From contig NC_046303.1 in the NCBI RefSeq assembly GCF_004115265.2, forward strand, positions 1 to 64,000: a stretch of 64,000 nucleotides of DNA, in the 5' to 3' direction. Every line of letters starts with the position of its first letter. The stretch's first letter is position 1. Below the pieces are notes generated by a model. It ran no database searches and was not told the DNA's origin. It saw only the letters and a program-made list of their open reading frames with translations. Made by a program: the position numbers and the translations under genes. Positions 21,499 to 35,000 of the stretch are shown here, piece by piece. This stretch comes from Rhinolophus ferrumequinum (taxonomy: Eukaryota; Chordata; Mammalia; Chiroptera; Rhinolophidae).

Positions 21499-24400
21499 CT
21501 GTGGAGGGAAAGGAAGATGTGAGGTGCGTACCACGCATCATGTCAGCAGTGGGGAGGGGGTACCAGCACGGGTGGGGTGGCCTCCTTCAGAGCAGGACAC
21601 ACGACAGCACACTAGCCAGGCCCGAACACAGGCAGACATGTCAGATGCTCGAGAGGGAAGAGGGCAGGGCAGCCAGGGGCCACATTTAAGAATCGGGAGA
21701 TTTCATATTAACATCTGCGTGTCTGCTTTCGCTTGAAACCTACAGGATCTAGCAGAACCACGCCCAGATTAACTGACTGGAGTGACCGGCTACACACCCC
21801 AGATGTGCAACCACACCCCAACCTTCCAATCTGCTACTGTGCTTCTGCCCCACACTCTGCCCAGTGGTGGATTTCCTCACACTGTCACCAGGAACTTCCC
21901 AGAGGTGACACAGCCACTGATTTCCTTGTTAATGTTCCTTTCTCTTTACAAAATATTGGCCAATTTTTTAAGGAAATAGAGTTATTACATCAATAATGGG
22001 TTCAAATTTTTATTGTATGGAATAATTGCTAGAGACCATCATAACTCTGCACTTATTTATGCAGGTCTTTACATGTTACCTCTGCAGTGCAGGTTTTCTT
22101 ACCAGTTTTCATACTAGAAAAAAATTAGAGGGCCGGCCCAGTGGCTCAGGTGGTTGGAGCACCGTGCTCCTAATGCGAGGTCACCGGTTCGATTCCCACA
22201 GGGGCCAGTGAGCTGCACCCGCTACAGCTACGATTGTGAACAACGGCTCTCCCTGGAGATCGGCTGCCATGGGCAGCCGGAGCTTGGCATAAGCGGCCGT
22301 GGGCTGCTGTGTGCTGCCAGGAGTGGCCAGCGGCCAGCGTGAGTAGCCGGCAGCTGGCGTGAGCTGCTGTGAGCAGCCAACCGACGACCGGCGACCAACT
22401 GCCTCAGCCGGGGAAGCGCATGGCTCATAATACCAGCGTGGGCCAGGGAGCTGTGTCCTACACAACTAGACTGAGAAACAACAGTTTGAACTGGAGTGGG
22501 GAGCGGGCAGGTGGAAGAAAGGGAAAAAGAAAAACTCAGAAACTGCATGTTAAATAAATCAACACCGATCCTGCTGCGCTCCAGGATTCTGTGTCTTGTC
22601 TCAAAAGAGGAAGTAACACCTGTGATGCCACCTCAGACTCTCACTAAGCCACGAGGGGAGGCACCAGGATGGCTCAGGACCACTGCTGGGTGACAGCAGC
22701 ACTCTAAACACTGGGGCAGAGCTACAGCTGTCTCACGTCCCCGCAGGGGTCCACCTGCCGCTGACTTCTCCAAAGGCGCCGAGAGCCTAGGGCAGTGTAG
22801 CTGATGACCTTGCTGCAGGAACACAAGCCCTAGTGGAGAAAGACACGCCCAAGAAATTCTTCACAGGTGTTACTCAGGTTTCTGGGTTTTGCCTCAGTGA
22901 AACCAGGGACATTATTTTCCTCATCCAGACATGGAACAATTGTTGTTATGTTTTACGTGGCATAGTAGTTCCGTGTGATGGGAAAGGCAGAGCAAAGAAG
23001 CCCATTTGTATATGCACTCATGCCTGGTGCGTGGTCCTCCATGGATCTATAAATAAACCACACAACCAGAGGAGTGGTCCCCAAGCCTGACTGCCCTAGG
23101 ATCACTTTGCGCAGTTGGTAACATGACATCCGCAGACACCAGCTCGCTGTGACCCTATCTGTAACAGCTCCCAGGGGGTTGTTTTTCTGGCAACATTATT
23201 ACTGGCACACAAAGGGATAATGGACTGGAGGTGATTTTGATGCAGTCAGGTGTGGGAACCACGAGCCTAGATGACGTCTTCCTTCTCTGGGACAGGAAGA
23301 AACGAGAGAAAACACATACCTGTAGGAAAGTCACTGTCCTGAGCCTCATTCGTACCATCTAAAACAGCAAAAATAAAGTGTCAATCAAATCAGGTGCCTG
23401 ACACCAGCCAACTTAGGCTGAACTCAGAACCCTCTCCTCTTCTTATTAAGACAGCAACTTCTCCCAATTGTTCAAAATAAAAAATCCCAGTTAATTTTCA
23501 CTATATCCATTCCATCCCTCTTTCCACAATCCAATGTTATCAAATCCTGTAGTTTTTACCTCCATAATGAAACTCGCAATCATCTCCTTCCATTTCTCTC
23601 CATTCCAAATCTGGAAGGAAACACACACACACACTTAGTTTCATCAGCAAGTTAGAAATTGTCTACCAACAAGTAGAAGTGAGGATATATCAGCTAATTT
23701 ATTGTTAGTGCTATTATTGCTTTCAGTTTTTCCAAGTAAATTTCATTTTGTAGAAGACACAAAGTAGTAATAGCTAAACACAAGATAGGGATTTGGTCTA
23801 GTATATATCCTTTATAGAATTTACTAAACTTTGTGAAAATAAAATACAAATAACTACATCAAACACATCAACCGATCTTTGATTTTAGAAACTATTTAAA
23901 ATATAAGTTGATATAAACTCCTCGGCTCCTATGAACATCATTTTTATTCTGTCTTAAGGAGTTTTTTAATCACTTAACACGATACACGTACATGGGGGAA
24001 GGGCACAGAGGGGAACAGTTACGACTTTCAAGTAAACAGTCACTTTTCCAAAGCCTATAACACTACGGTCTACCCAACACTGATATTTTAATAACAGAAG
24101 GTACTTCATTCAGTGTTATTCAGATACTTACACTGTGATACAAGCCCTTAAAACCTTATAGATTTGCTTGCAAATGTGGGACTGTGTGGCAACATTACTT
24201 CCCCACGCATGGTTTTAATGGTTTTGCCTTTTTTTGTTTTTAAAGATTTTATTGGGGAAGGGGAACAGGACTTTATTGGGGAACAGTGTGTACATCCAGG
24301 ATTTTTTTCCAAGTCAAGTTGTTGTCCTTTCAGTCATAGTTGTGGAGGGTGCAGTTCAGCCCCAGGTCCAGTTGCCATTGTTAGTTGCAGGGGGCACAGC

Positions 24401-26050
24401 CCACCATCCCTTGCGGCTCCCGGCAACCTTGTGGTTGAGAGGACGTGCTCCAACCAACTGAGCCATCCGGGAGCTCAGCAGCAGCTCAGCTCAAGGTGCC
24501 ATGTTCAATCTTAGTTGCAGGGAGCGCTGCCCACCATCCCTTGTGGGAGTCGAGGAGTCGAACTGGCAACCTTGTGGTTGAGAGCCCACTGGCCCATGTA
24601 GGTATTGAATCGGCAGCCTTCGGCGTTAGGAGCATGGAGCTCCAACCACCTGAGCCACTGGGCCGGCCAGATTTTGCCTTTTGATCCAACTAAAAGTATC
24701 ACCTATTCCAAAATTAAAATTATATTTGCAAAAGCTTATGAATCAAGAAAAGATTCTGACATTCTCAGATTTATTCATTCTCTCATGAATTCTATATAAG
24801 CAGATAGATAAGCAAGGCATTTCAAACAGCCTTCTTTGATGCTCTGCCTGGGTGTCAATGTGATGAAGAGTACGAGGGAGAAAAATGAGAGAAGAAGGAA
24901 AGGGAGTTCAGAAAGCAGGAGAGTATCAGAGGAGACACAGATGGGTGATGCACGTGGACCAAGCAGCAATGCTGAACAACGTGGGGAAAAAAAATCAGAA
25001 GAATTTCCCCAAGGAATCCAGATGCCAATGGTCATGGTTAGAGAACAGGGCACCTTGAGAAACCCGAGATGGGGCGAGGTGGTCCTTAGGGTCAGCTGAG
25101 CTGGAATCAAGTAAACTTCAGGCCCAGAGAAGACAGGGTCTTGCTTTTTATGGATGGGCAACAGCTCTGGCTTGGAGTGGAGAGGTAGCAGGTTGATGAG
25201 GGAAGAATGCAAAGTGGCCAGAGGGTTGGGCTGTCAAACCACGGAAAGCACTGACCAGGGTAGGAGAGCCTCATGTGATGCAGGCAGAGAACTCTGGAAG
25301 CCAAGATAGATGTCGGCCGGCAGCAGACGATGGGGAGGACACCGGAGGCAGCGGGGCTGCAGGGCACAAGGCAGCAGCCAATATGGGCCGGGAGGGCTGG
25401 GCTCCGGGGCCAGAGTCTCCACCTGAGCTCCTTTTGCACACGAGCTGGTTAGGAGGGGATGGGTGTAGGCTACAGCCCAGTGGGAATACAAGGGGCAGAA
25501 GGTGGAAACAGGCGAGTGTCCCTCAGCAGGGGAACGCACACACAGAATGTAGTCCATCCACACAATGGAACATTATTCAACCTTAAAAAGAACATGCGTG
25601 AACCCCAAACATTATGCTCGTTGAAAGAAAAGGAACACAAAAGGGCACACGTGTATGCTTCCATTTACAGGAAAAACAGAGGACAGAGACACTTAACATA
25701 GACTGGTGGTGACTACAGGATCTGGAAGCAGGAACAGACTGGCAGTGACTACAGGGGCTGGAAAGAGGGACAGACTGGCAGTCACTATAGGGACTGAAGG
25801 GGGGACAGACGGGGAAACACTGCCTAATGGATACAGAGTTTTACTTTTGTTTCTCATTTTTTAAATGTATTTTTGAATAATTTTTTCTTTCTTTAGTTTC
25901 AGGTGTACAAAACGCCACAATGATTAGACATTTACACCCCTCACAAGGTGATAACACCCCCAAGTCTACTACCTCTCTGACATCATACACATTTATTACA
26001 ATACCATGTTCCCTATGCTGTACTTACATCCCGTGACCATATATACATGG

Positions 26051-26092
<42 letters not shown>

Positions 26093-29000
26093 GTACACAC
26101 ACACATATATATATTTTTATATACATACATACATACACACACACCCACTGGGGGTGCCAAAAAAACTATACAAGTGTACCCTTTGGTCAACGTTGCTCAA
26201 GAAGTACTTCGCCATAATCAGAAGTGGCTGGACGCTGATGGGAACCACTTTGAGCACCTCTTATAATTGCAGAAGTCAAGTGTGACTTGTATTCATGTTT
26301 TGTTATCAGTATATATTATTACAATTTTAATAGTTTTTTTCCTTTCTTAAAATGTATACACATTTTTTTGGCACCCTCTGTATACATTTAATTATAGTTG
26401 ACATTCAATCTTATTCTACATCAGCTTCAGGTGTATAGCATATTGGTCAGGCATCTACACAGTCTATGAGTGATCCCCCTGATAAGTCCAGTGCCCATCT
26501 GGCACCTTACTAGATACCAGGTTTCTCTTTTCAACCTTATTGACTATATTCCCATACTGTATTTCACATTGCCGTGACTATTTTGTGACTATCAATTTGT
26601 ACTTTCTAATCCCTTCACCTTCTGCCCCATCCTCAACCCCTCTCACATCTAGCAACCATCAGTTTTTTCTCTGTATCTATGTGTCTATTTCTGTTTTGTT
26701 TGCTTGTTTATTCTGTTCTTTAGATTCCACATATAAGTAAAATCGTATGGTATTTGTCTTTCTCAGTCTGACTTATTTCACTGAGCATAATATTCTCTAG
26801 GTCCATCCATGTTGTTGTAAATGATTAAGATTTCATTCTTTTTATGGCAGAGTAATACTCAATTATATAAATGTACCACAATTTCTTTATACAATCATCT
26901 ACTGACGGGCATTTCAGTTGTTTCCATATCTTGGCCATTGTGAATAGCGATGCAGTAAATACAGGGGTGCGTATATTTTTCGAGTTAGTGTTTTGGATTT
27001 CTTTGGATAAATACACAGGAGTGGAATTGCTAGGTCATTAGGCGGTTCTATTTTTAATTTTTTGAGACCTCTATACTGTTTTCCATAGTGGATGTGCCAT
27101 GTACATTCCCACCAACAGTGCATGAGGGTTCCCTTTTCTCCACATCCTTGCCAACACTTGCTGTTGATTTACTGATCATGGTCATTCTGACAGGAGTGAG
27201 GTGGTATCTCATTGTGGCTTTTATTTGCATTTCTCTGATGATTAGTGACATTGAGCATCTTTTCATATGTCTATTGGCCATCTGTATGTCCTCTTTGGAG
27301 AAATGGCTCTTCATATCCTCTGCCCATTTTTTAATTGGATTGTTTGTGGTTGTTTGGTGTTGAGTTTATGAGTTTTTTATAAATTTTGGAAATGTTAACC
27401 CCTTATCAGATGAATCATTGGCAAATATCTTCTCCCATTCAGTAGGATGTCTTTTTGTTTTATAGATGGTTTCCTTTGCTGTGAAAAACCTTTTTACTTT
27501 GACGTAGTCCCATTTGTTTATTTTTTATTCTGTTTCCCTTGCCCAAGGGGCTATATCAGTAAAGATATTTCCAAGGGTAATGTCTGAGAGTTTACTTCCT
27601 ATATTTTCTTCTAGAAGCTTTATGGATTCAGATCTTACATTTAAGTATTTAATCCATTTTGAGTTTATTCTTGTATGTGGACTAAGAAGGTGATCCCATT
27701 TCACTTTTTTTGCATGCATCTATCACGTTTGACCAGCACCAATTATTAAACAGTTTTACCCCAGTGTAAATGCTTGCTTCCTTTGTCATACATTAAATGA
27801 TCACATAGGCATGGATTTATTTCTGGGCTCTCTATTCTGTTTCATTGACCTGTGTCTGTTTTTATGCCAACACCATGCTGTTTTGATTACTATAGCCTTG
27901 TAGTAGTATAGCTTGATATCAGGTAGCGTGATACCTCCCACTTTGTTCTTATTTCCCAGGATTGCCGTGGCTATTTGGAGTCCAGAGTTTTGCTTTTAAG
28001 CAATGGAAATGTTTTGAAACTAAATAGATAAGAAGATCTTATCTAAATAGATAAGCTCACAAAACTTCGTGAGTGTACTAAATGCCACAGAATTATTGAC
28101 TCTAAATGTTGTTTTCCCAATGTTTTTCCTTTTTTATTGTTACAATACATGAAACATAAAATGTACCATCTTAACCATGTTTTAAGTGCACAATTCAGTG
28201 GTATTAAATACATTCACAATGTTGTGCAGCCTTTGGCACCCTCCATCCCATAATTTTACTGATCTTGTAAAGAAGAAATTCTATTCCTATTAAAACAATA
28301 GTAACTCCCCATTCCCCGCCCCACCACTGTCCTTCCTGTCTTTACAATTTAACTGCGCTAGGCACCGCATACGTGGACTCACATAGCGTTTGTCTTTCTG
28401 TGACAGGCTTATTGCACTTAGAAGTTTTCCTTTCTGCTGCGGTACTTTGCAGAATCTCCTTTTTAAATGCTGAATAATATGCCATCATAGGCACATACCA
28501 CATTTTGTCTAGCTGTGTACCTGCCGATGCACACTCACGTTGCTTCTGTTTCAGCTGCTGTGAGTAATGCTGCTGCTGTGAACACAGGAGTGCACAGGTA
28601 TCCCCTCGAGACCTTGCTTTTGATTTTTGGGGGTAGATACCCAGATGTGGGATTGCGGGGTCATAAGGTAGTTCTATTGTTGAAATTTTGAGGACTCTCC
28701 ACACTGTTTCCACAGCAGCAGCCCCACTACGTTTCCACCACAGCGCCCAAGGTTCTCATTTCTCCACGTCCTTGCCAACACGCATTCTTTTCTGGTTTTC
28801 TGGTAGTAGCTCAGAAAACTACTATGAGGTCATAGCTCATTGACTAAATATTTGTTTGAATGAATAAAATAAAACAATGCAATTAACCCAAACTTATTTG
28901 CATGTTTTGTGTGGTTATTTTTGCATAACACTATTACTACCCAACAGAACACATTCATCTCGACAAGCACCACATTAATGTAAGGCCAATGGACAATGAG

Positions 29001-32000
29001 TGACTAAGAGAAATTAAGGTCCCCGGTGTGCAGCCACTCCTGCCAGCTGACGTCACGAGGGGCAGCAACAGCCCCACCGCCAAACCTCCAAAGAAAGAAC
29101 GACCGGCTTCTGTGCACCATGAACAAAAACTGCAACCCCCTTCTACCAGGACAGTCCCAGTTACACCTGTTCTTCCAGAAAAACACACTTTCATGCTCAC
29201 AAGTCTCCAGTTTAGAAACTGGTCTGTCACCCTACACATGACTCAGGTGGCAGTGATCAAATTGTGGTGTTCCCATTAAACTGTGTGATAACCACCTGTT
29301 TAAAACTTGGATCCTATTCTGAATATATAAGGAAAGCTTAAAAGACGATTGGATAGAATCTTCTCGTAAAAGGAAAAACAAAGCCATATGCTTGTTTATT
29401 TTTGAGGACCATGGTCTCTGGGTGGTGCTGGAACCCAGAACCCCAATGGGACAGAAAAAACACCTGCTTTGGAGGGGGCCCACGCCCAGCTTTACCTGCA
29501 ATGGCCACAGCTGTTCCTCTCTCAGATGCTTTCACTTCTCGGGCCACTTCTCCCACATCTGAATGCCTAAAACAATTTCAGAAGAAAATTATAATTAAAA
29601 TAATGAAATACTACTTTCACCTTTCCAATTGGCATGTCAGAATCTCTTGGGGATCCTCTAAAAACTAAAAATCCTGGTCACGCCCCAGATCCTTGAAACC
29701 AGAATCTCAGAGGTTCTGAGTCCGTGCCTGGGCGTTGCTGCTTCTGAAGGTACCCCCGGGATTCTGATGTGCGGCCCCCCCGCCGAGAAACACTGGTCTA
29801 GAAAAACCGGCACTCTCAGGAACTGGGAGCCAGAGCACAAACACAGCTGTTCAGAAAGACATAAAAGTATACATACCCTCTGACCAGTAACTCCACTTCT
29901 ACCCTAAGGAAATAAAGATTTAGTTACAAAGGTGTTGACGCCAGTTTTATATATCTCAGCAAAAAATTGGACACCTTCTAAAATCAAAGTCCAATAACAA
30001 TTCTGGAGCAGTTTTATTCTGCATCCGTTACAAATATTCTATGCATCTCATTTTGTGGACTTTCTGATGTTGGATAATATGTTGTGGAATGGAGTTAATG
30101 ACTGCTCATCAGTGGGGAAATCGGGTTCCAGAACAGTCTGCAGAGTGTGCTGACAATTTCATACAACTGCATACATTGCTCTGTAGGGACATGTGGTGAG
30201 ATGTGCGGGATGGTCACTGGAAGCTGACAATGTGGGCGGGGCCGCAATCCTCAATCTTTCAAGTGGGTTTGATGGGTACAGTCCACTCAAGAATAAACTA
30301 CTTTAGGAACATCACGTGCTGATCTTGTCGGGAGCCAGGGTCCTGGTGTTGGCGGAAGGACACACAGATAGGAATGGAGGAACCCTCAGAGGCAGACGGG
30401 AATCGGACACAGCAGTGTGCACTTGTGATTCCTACATGCCTGCTCGTGCGTGCGTGTGTACACACCATTGTGTGCAGACACTTATATTTCCTAGCTCTGT
30501 CCACTGAAAGGCCCGAGAAGCGAAGACCTCATCACAGCAGCGAGCACACCAGTGCCAGTTGTGTCGTTGCTCACTCTTGGGCGAGACGGCTCATTCCAGG
30601 GCCAGCGGCCTGGGAAGCACACACAAGCCTACGCATCTAATTTCAGAAAACAAGGAAGGGCTCAAAAAAAGGGGCGTGTCACAGGACACAGCAGACAGTT
30701 TGACGGGGCTGCAGCTGCCAAGTCTGGGGCAGTGTGCACATGAACAAAATTGAATATGGTGATTATCTAGAAACTATGAAAATGTGACTTAAAGAGTCCC
30801 CGGAGATAAGAGATAAGCAAACGGGAGGAAGAGGGCTCCTGCTGACAGCAGAGAGCTGCTGTGAAGGATGCTGCCCTAGGAGCTGCGTCCCAAGATTGGT
30901 GCAGGCAAGAAATGCCAACGAATGCCGACTCTTGGACGAAATGTCAATGTGGAAAGATACCTTCCCAGTCTTACAATGCGCCTCACAGAGTGCTTACTAG
31001 GTGCCAGGGAGAAAAATCCAGTAATTCTACCCAGCTGTGTGATCACAGTCAGAGACAATGGGGACAGGCCACTGTGTGCCCAGAGCTGTGGTACTCTGAG
31101 GAAGGACACATGGCTGAGATGTAGAGACCTGAGCTAATCACATGGACAAACCAAAAGTTAACCACGCTAGAGGGGGAAACTGTATTACCCCACAGTAAGA
31201 ATGTCACAAAAGACAAAAAAAAAGATTAAGGAAATGTTCCAGATCTGAGTGAAGATCTGAGTAAAGTGACGTGAAGACAAAAGGCAACACCTACCCCTAG
31301 ACTGGATCGTGAAGGAGAAGGAGAAATCTGGGTACCTACTGACATAACTGAAATACGGGTGTCGTCAATGTCACATTTACTGGTGATGACGACTGTGCTG
31401 TGCTCGTGTAAGAAAACATCTTTATTCCTAGGAAACAGACACCAAAGGATTCAGGCACACAGTGTGGTGACATGTGCAACTTAATCTCTAGTGGTTAAGA
31501 AAAAACCATATACATGTGCATTTATACTCAGACACACAGAGAGACAGCAAGAGAGACAGAGAATGATAAATGAGAATGGTAAGGAGTAAAATGTTAAGAA
31601 TAGCACACTCTGGATAAGAGGACGTTTTCTTTCTGTAATTTATCTCTAAGCAGAAATTATTTCCAAACAAACAGTTTAAAAACTTAACAGTGGTTAATTA
31701 CTTCTGGGTAGTATGATATCAGTTTATTCTGTCTTATCTGAATTCTTTTAAATAGAACAAGCATGTATTGATTTAATGAAACTAGAAGAGCTATTAAAAC
31801 GACGCTGTCATGGCCAGCGGGGGTCATGGCCAGAAGAAGGTTTGTGGGTGCCCCAAGAAGACGAGATAACCCGGAGCCCCTTCCAACCAGGCCTCTTGCA
31901 GTAAGTGCTGACACGTTATGTGTGGCAGCCCCTGAAACCAGCAAAACAGCACCACTTAATTCACCAGCAAAACCGGCAAAACGAAGGTTTTATGTTCACC

Positions 32001-35000
32001 CAAGTCACCCCCAGGGGATATTCCAGGACCCTTGGTAGTTATTCCAGCATGTTCTTTGGGGGTTTCACCCTCTGCCCTGTCTGAGGAGAGTTCCAGTGAC
32101 AACGGTCACTGGCTGTCCATGGCTGTTTTAGCCCTTTTACAGACAGAGCACTAAGCAACTCTGACTTGATGGACCCTGCGGCTGATAAAAATGGGAGTTT
32201 TCACTGTCTCCACTTATCAGCAAAGAACATACACTGCTTTCGCAATAAGTGAAAAAATGCAATCTTAAAGAAAAAAGAGGAGGGGGACAATAGAACAGGT
32301 TGCAAATAGTTCCTCAGAGGGAAAGAAGCTGGCCTGGGGGCACAGGTGCTTCCGCCTGTAAGGCCTTGCCCACTGCCTCCCAGGGGCTCTCGGGATCCTC
32401 TCAGATCTTTCCAGGATGGAGCTTAACTTCGACCCTTTCTTTCCCACACAAGAAGACAGGGCAGTAGCGCGACATCATCACAGTAATGACCTAGAGTTTG
32501 TGCTAATCTATGAAAATACACATATGATTGAGGACTTCAGTCTGTCAACACACTTCACACCTGCATCCCTGTGTTGTAAAATGGGGGAGGGCCAAGCCTT
32601 GCAGGACAGAACAGCAGCCAAACCTCACTTGTGTCCACTACTTCTAATTCACAACTCTGCTTTCAATAAAGTTGTGGCCTGAGTTGTGCCCCCTCAAACT
32701 CCTAAGTCGAAACCCTAACCCCCAACGTGACTATGCAGAGACTGGGACGTTTGAGGGCGTTTGTGAGGGTGAGGCCCTGATCTGCTGGGACTGGTGTCCC
32801 GTGAGAGGAGGCGACACCTGGGGGTTCACTCTCTGTCTGCAGGCACAGAGAAGAACCTGTGAGGACACAGCTCGTGGGTGGTCACCTACCAGCCAGGGAC
32901 AGGGACAGAGGCCCAGAAGGACTGAACTGACCTGCATGGGCTCTGGACATCAGCCTCCAGAACAGAGAGAAATACTCTCTGTTGTTTAAGCCACCTGAGC
33001 TGATTGAGCTAACACCTCAAACCATCCTGCAGGTGGAAATGGGGCTCAAAGGACAGGCCAACATCACCAAGCCAGTAGGCCAGGCCAGAACCCAAATGGG
33101 AGGCTGATGGTTCCCTCCTGGCTCTTTATTTTTCAGGCTCAGATAGGTTTTTGTAACGTATAATTATAACTAATGAAAAATCACAGAAGCCAGCCCATCT
33201 GCCGAGTCACAGTGCAGCCCTCCTGCGAGCACACGTGCAGGGCCTCCCCCTGCCCATCGCAGGCAGCCAGACCCAGAGAGAAAACCAACAGCGTTTGCAA
33301 TGGTCCCAGACACGGGCAAGGGGGCGTTCTGCAAAGCAGCTTTTGAAAATTACTAATATCATTAATATGCTTTACTGATTACAAAAATAAGACAAATATA
33401 CAGAGAAGTACAAAGAAATGCCTTTGCCCTTTTGAAAAATACTCAGTGTATTAAACGATTCTCTTCTCCTTTTAATGTTTTCATGTTGCCATAGGTCATT
33501 CTATTAACTGATACACAGGACTGCCCGTTTTACTCCCTATTAGGGCTCTTTAGGTTTCAGACTTCTCCTGGTCCTCACAAGACACCTGGGGCAGAGAGTC
33601 ACAAGTGGAGCTCAGTTCAGGCACTGCCTGGGGCCGCGTGGGCTCCCTTACCATCCTGGGGCACCTCCCACAGACTTCTCTCCCGGGCAAGGGGTGACCT
33701 GCCTGCCACCCTGATGGGTCAGCCAGCAAGCGCACATCCTGGTTTGTACCCAGGGCTTCCTTCAAGTCTGGCGGTGGAGTCAAGACCCTGACAACTAGGC
33801 CGTCTGCCTCACGGGTTGTCTCTCCGAGGAGTTACCTGAGGAGCCTTTCTACTTACACCTGGAGACTCTGGCTCAGGAGACCGCCCAACTCTGAACACAG
33901 ATGCCTGCTGCCACTCAGAGTCCAGCACTCCTTGGACAGGGTCCCTCAGTGCCCAGAACCGTGTCCAAGCCTCAGGACCTGGGCCAGTTCCTAGCAACAA
34001 ACCCAGCTCCTTCACTGATGCTGCCAATAAACCAAGATGGCACAGAAAACCACCCCACACAGTCGGCCAGGTCAGTCCAGGGGCCCACACTCACTGTCGT
34101 GGGGGCAACAACATATTATTATTAACTGCGTTGGATACAAAGATTCTGACTCAATTTTTGCTCCTTGATGCTGACAGCTTTCAAGACCTACCACTTCCCC
34201 TCTGTTCAACATCTGGGCCCCAAAACAAAACAAAACCCAAAGCCAGAAAGCCTCACTCAATTAGTGTAAACCTTTTCAAATGCTCTTGGTGTATGCTGTG
34301 GGTGGGACTGTCCCCTGAAAAGACACATTCAAATCCTGCCCCCAAGTCTGCGACTGGAAACAGGGTCTTTGCAGATCTAATGAGTTACATTAAGATGAGG
34401 TCCTGCTGGGGCAGAATGGGACCCCAGTGCAATGGCTGGTGTCCTTACAAGGGGAACCTGGACACACAGGGAGAAAAATGTGGAGACGGAGGTGACATTG
34501 CAGTAGGCCGGTATGAGCCAAGGAACACCAGGGACAGACAGCAGCCGGCCACTAGAAGCGTGGTGAGGCCTAGGACAGACACTCCCTCAGAGACCAGAGG
34601 AAAACCACCTGCCAACACCTTAGTCCGAGACTCCGGGCAGCCAGAATGTGAGAAGAAGTTTCTGTTTTCTCTAAGCCCCAGTTCGTGCTGCTGGGTCACA
34701 GCACTCGAGCAGACATGGTGCATGTGTGGCTGTGATCAGAGATGTTGGCTTCTGCCTGTCCTGAGGTGGGTTGTCCCTTGTGTGTCTGTGTTTCTTCTCT
34801 GCTTCTTATAAGGACACCCGTCATTGGATTAAGGCCCAACCTTACCCAAGGCGACCTCATCTTAACTAATTATACCTGCAAAGAGCCCAGTTCCAAAGAG
34901 TCCCACTCACAGGAACTAGGGGTTAGGACTTTAACATATGTTTCAGGGGGACACAATTCAACCCACAACAACATTCGAGTCAAAACTAGGGGTCATCCCA

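Larger units (their letters stand above)
23611..29495 (-). other. URGCP intron 2
   Basis: Mostly repeats: a SINE at 24233-24671, L1 fragments, a 36-bp tandem repeat, an AT microsatellite, a mariner derivative, and two antisense L1 blocks. I see no other exon. About 23.65-24.2 kb and 28.9-29.3 kb look unique. Confidence 0.6.

Noticed and set aside
25996-26266. An 86-codon frame starting in the AT microsatellite
   Set aside because: The start is low-complexity repeat translated by chance. Only the last part is real transposon sequence, reported with the mariner element.
28342-28713. A 123-codon minus-strand frame
   Set aside because: It is a remnant of L1 ORF2 ('[12 protein letters not shown]' type text) in an old, broken copy.
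31826-32038. A 70-codon plus-strand frame, basic and proline-rich
   Set aside because: No known family, no splice context, and an equally long frame on the other strand. Probably chance.
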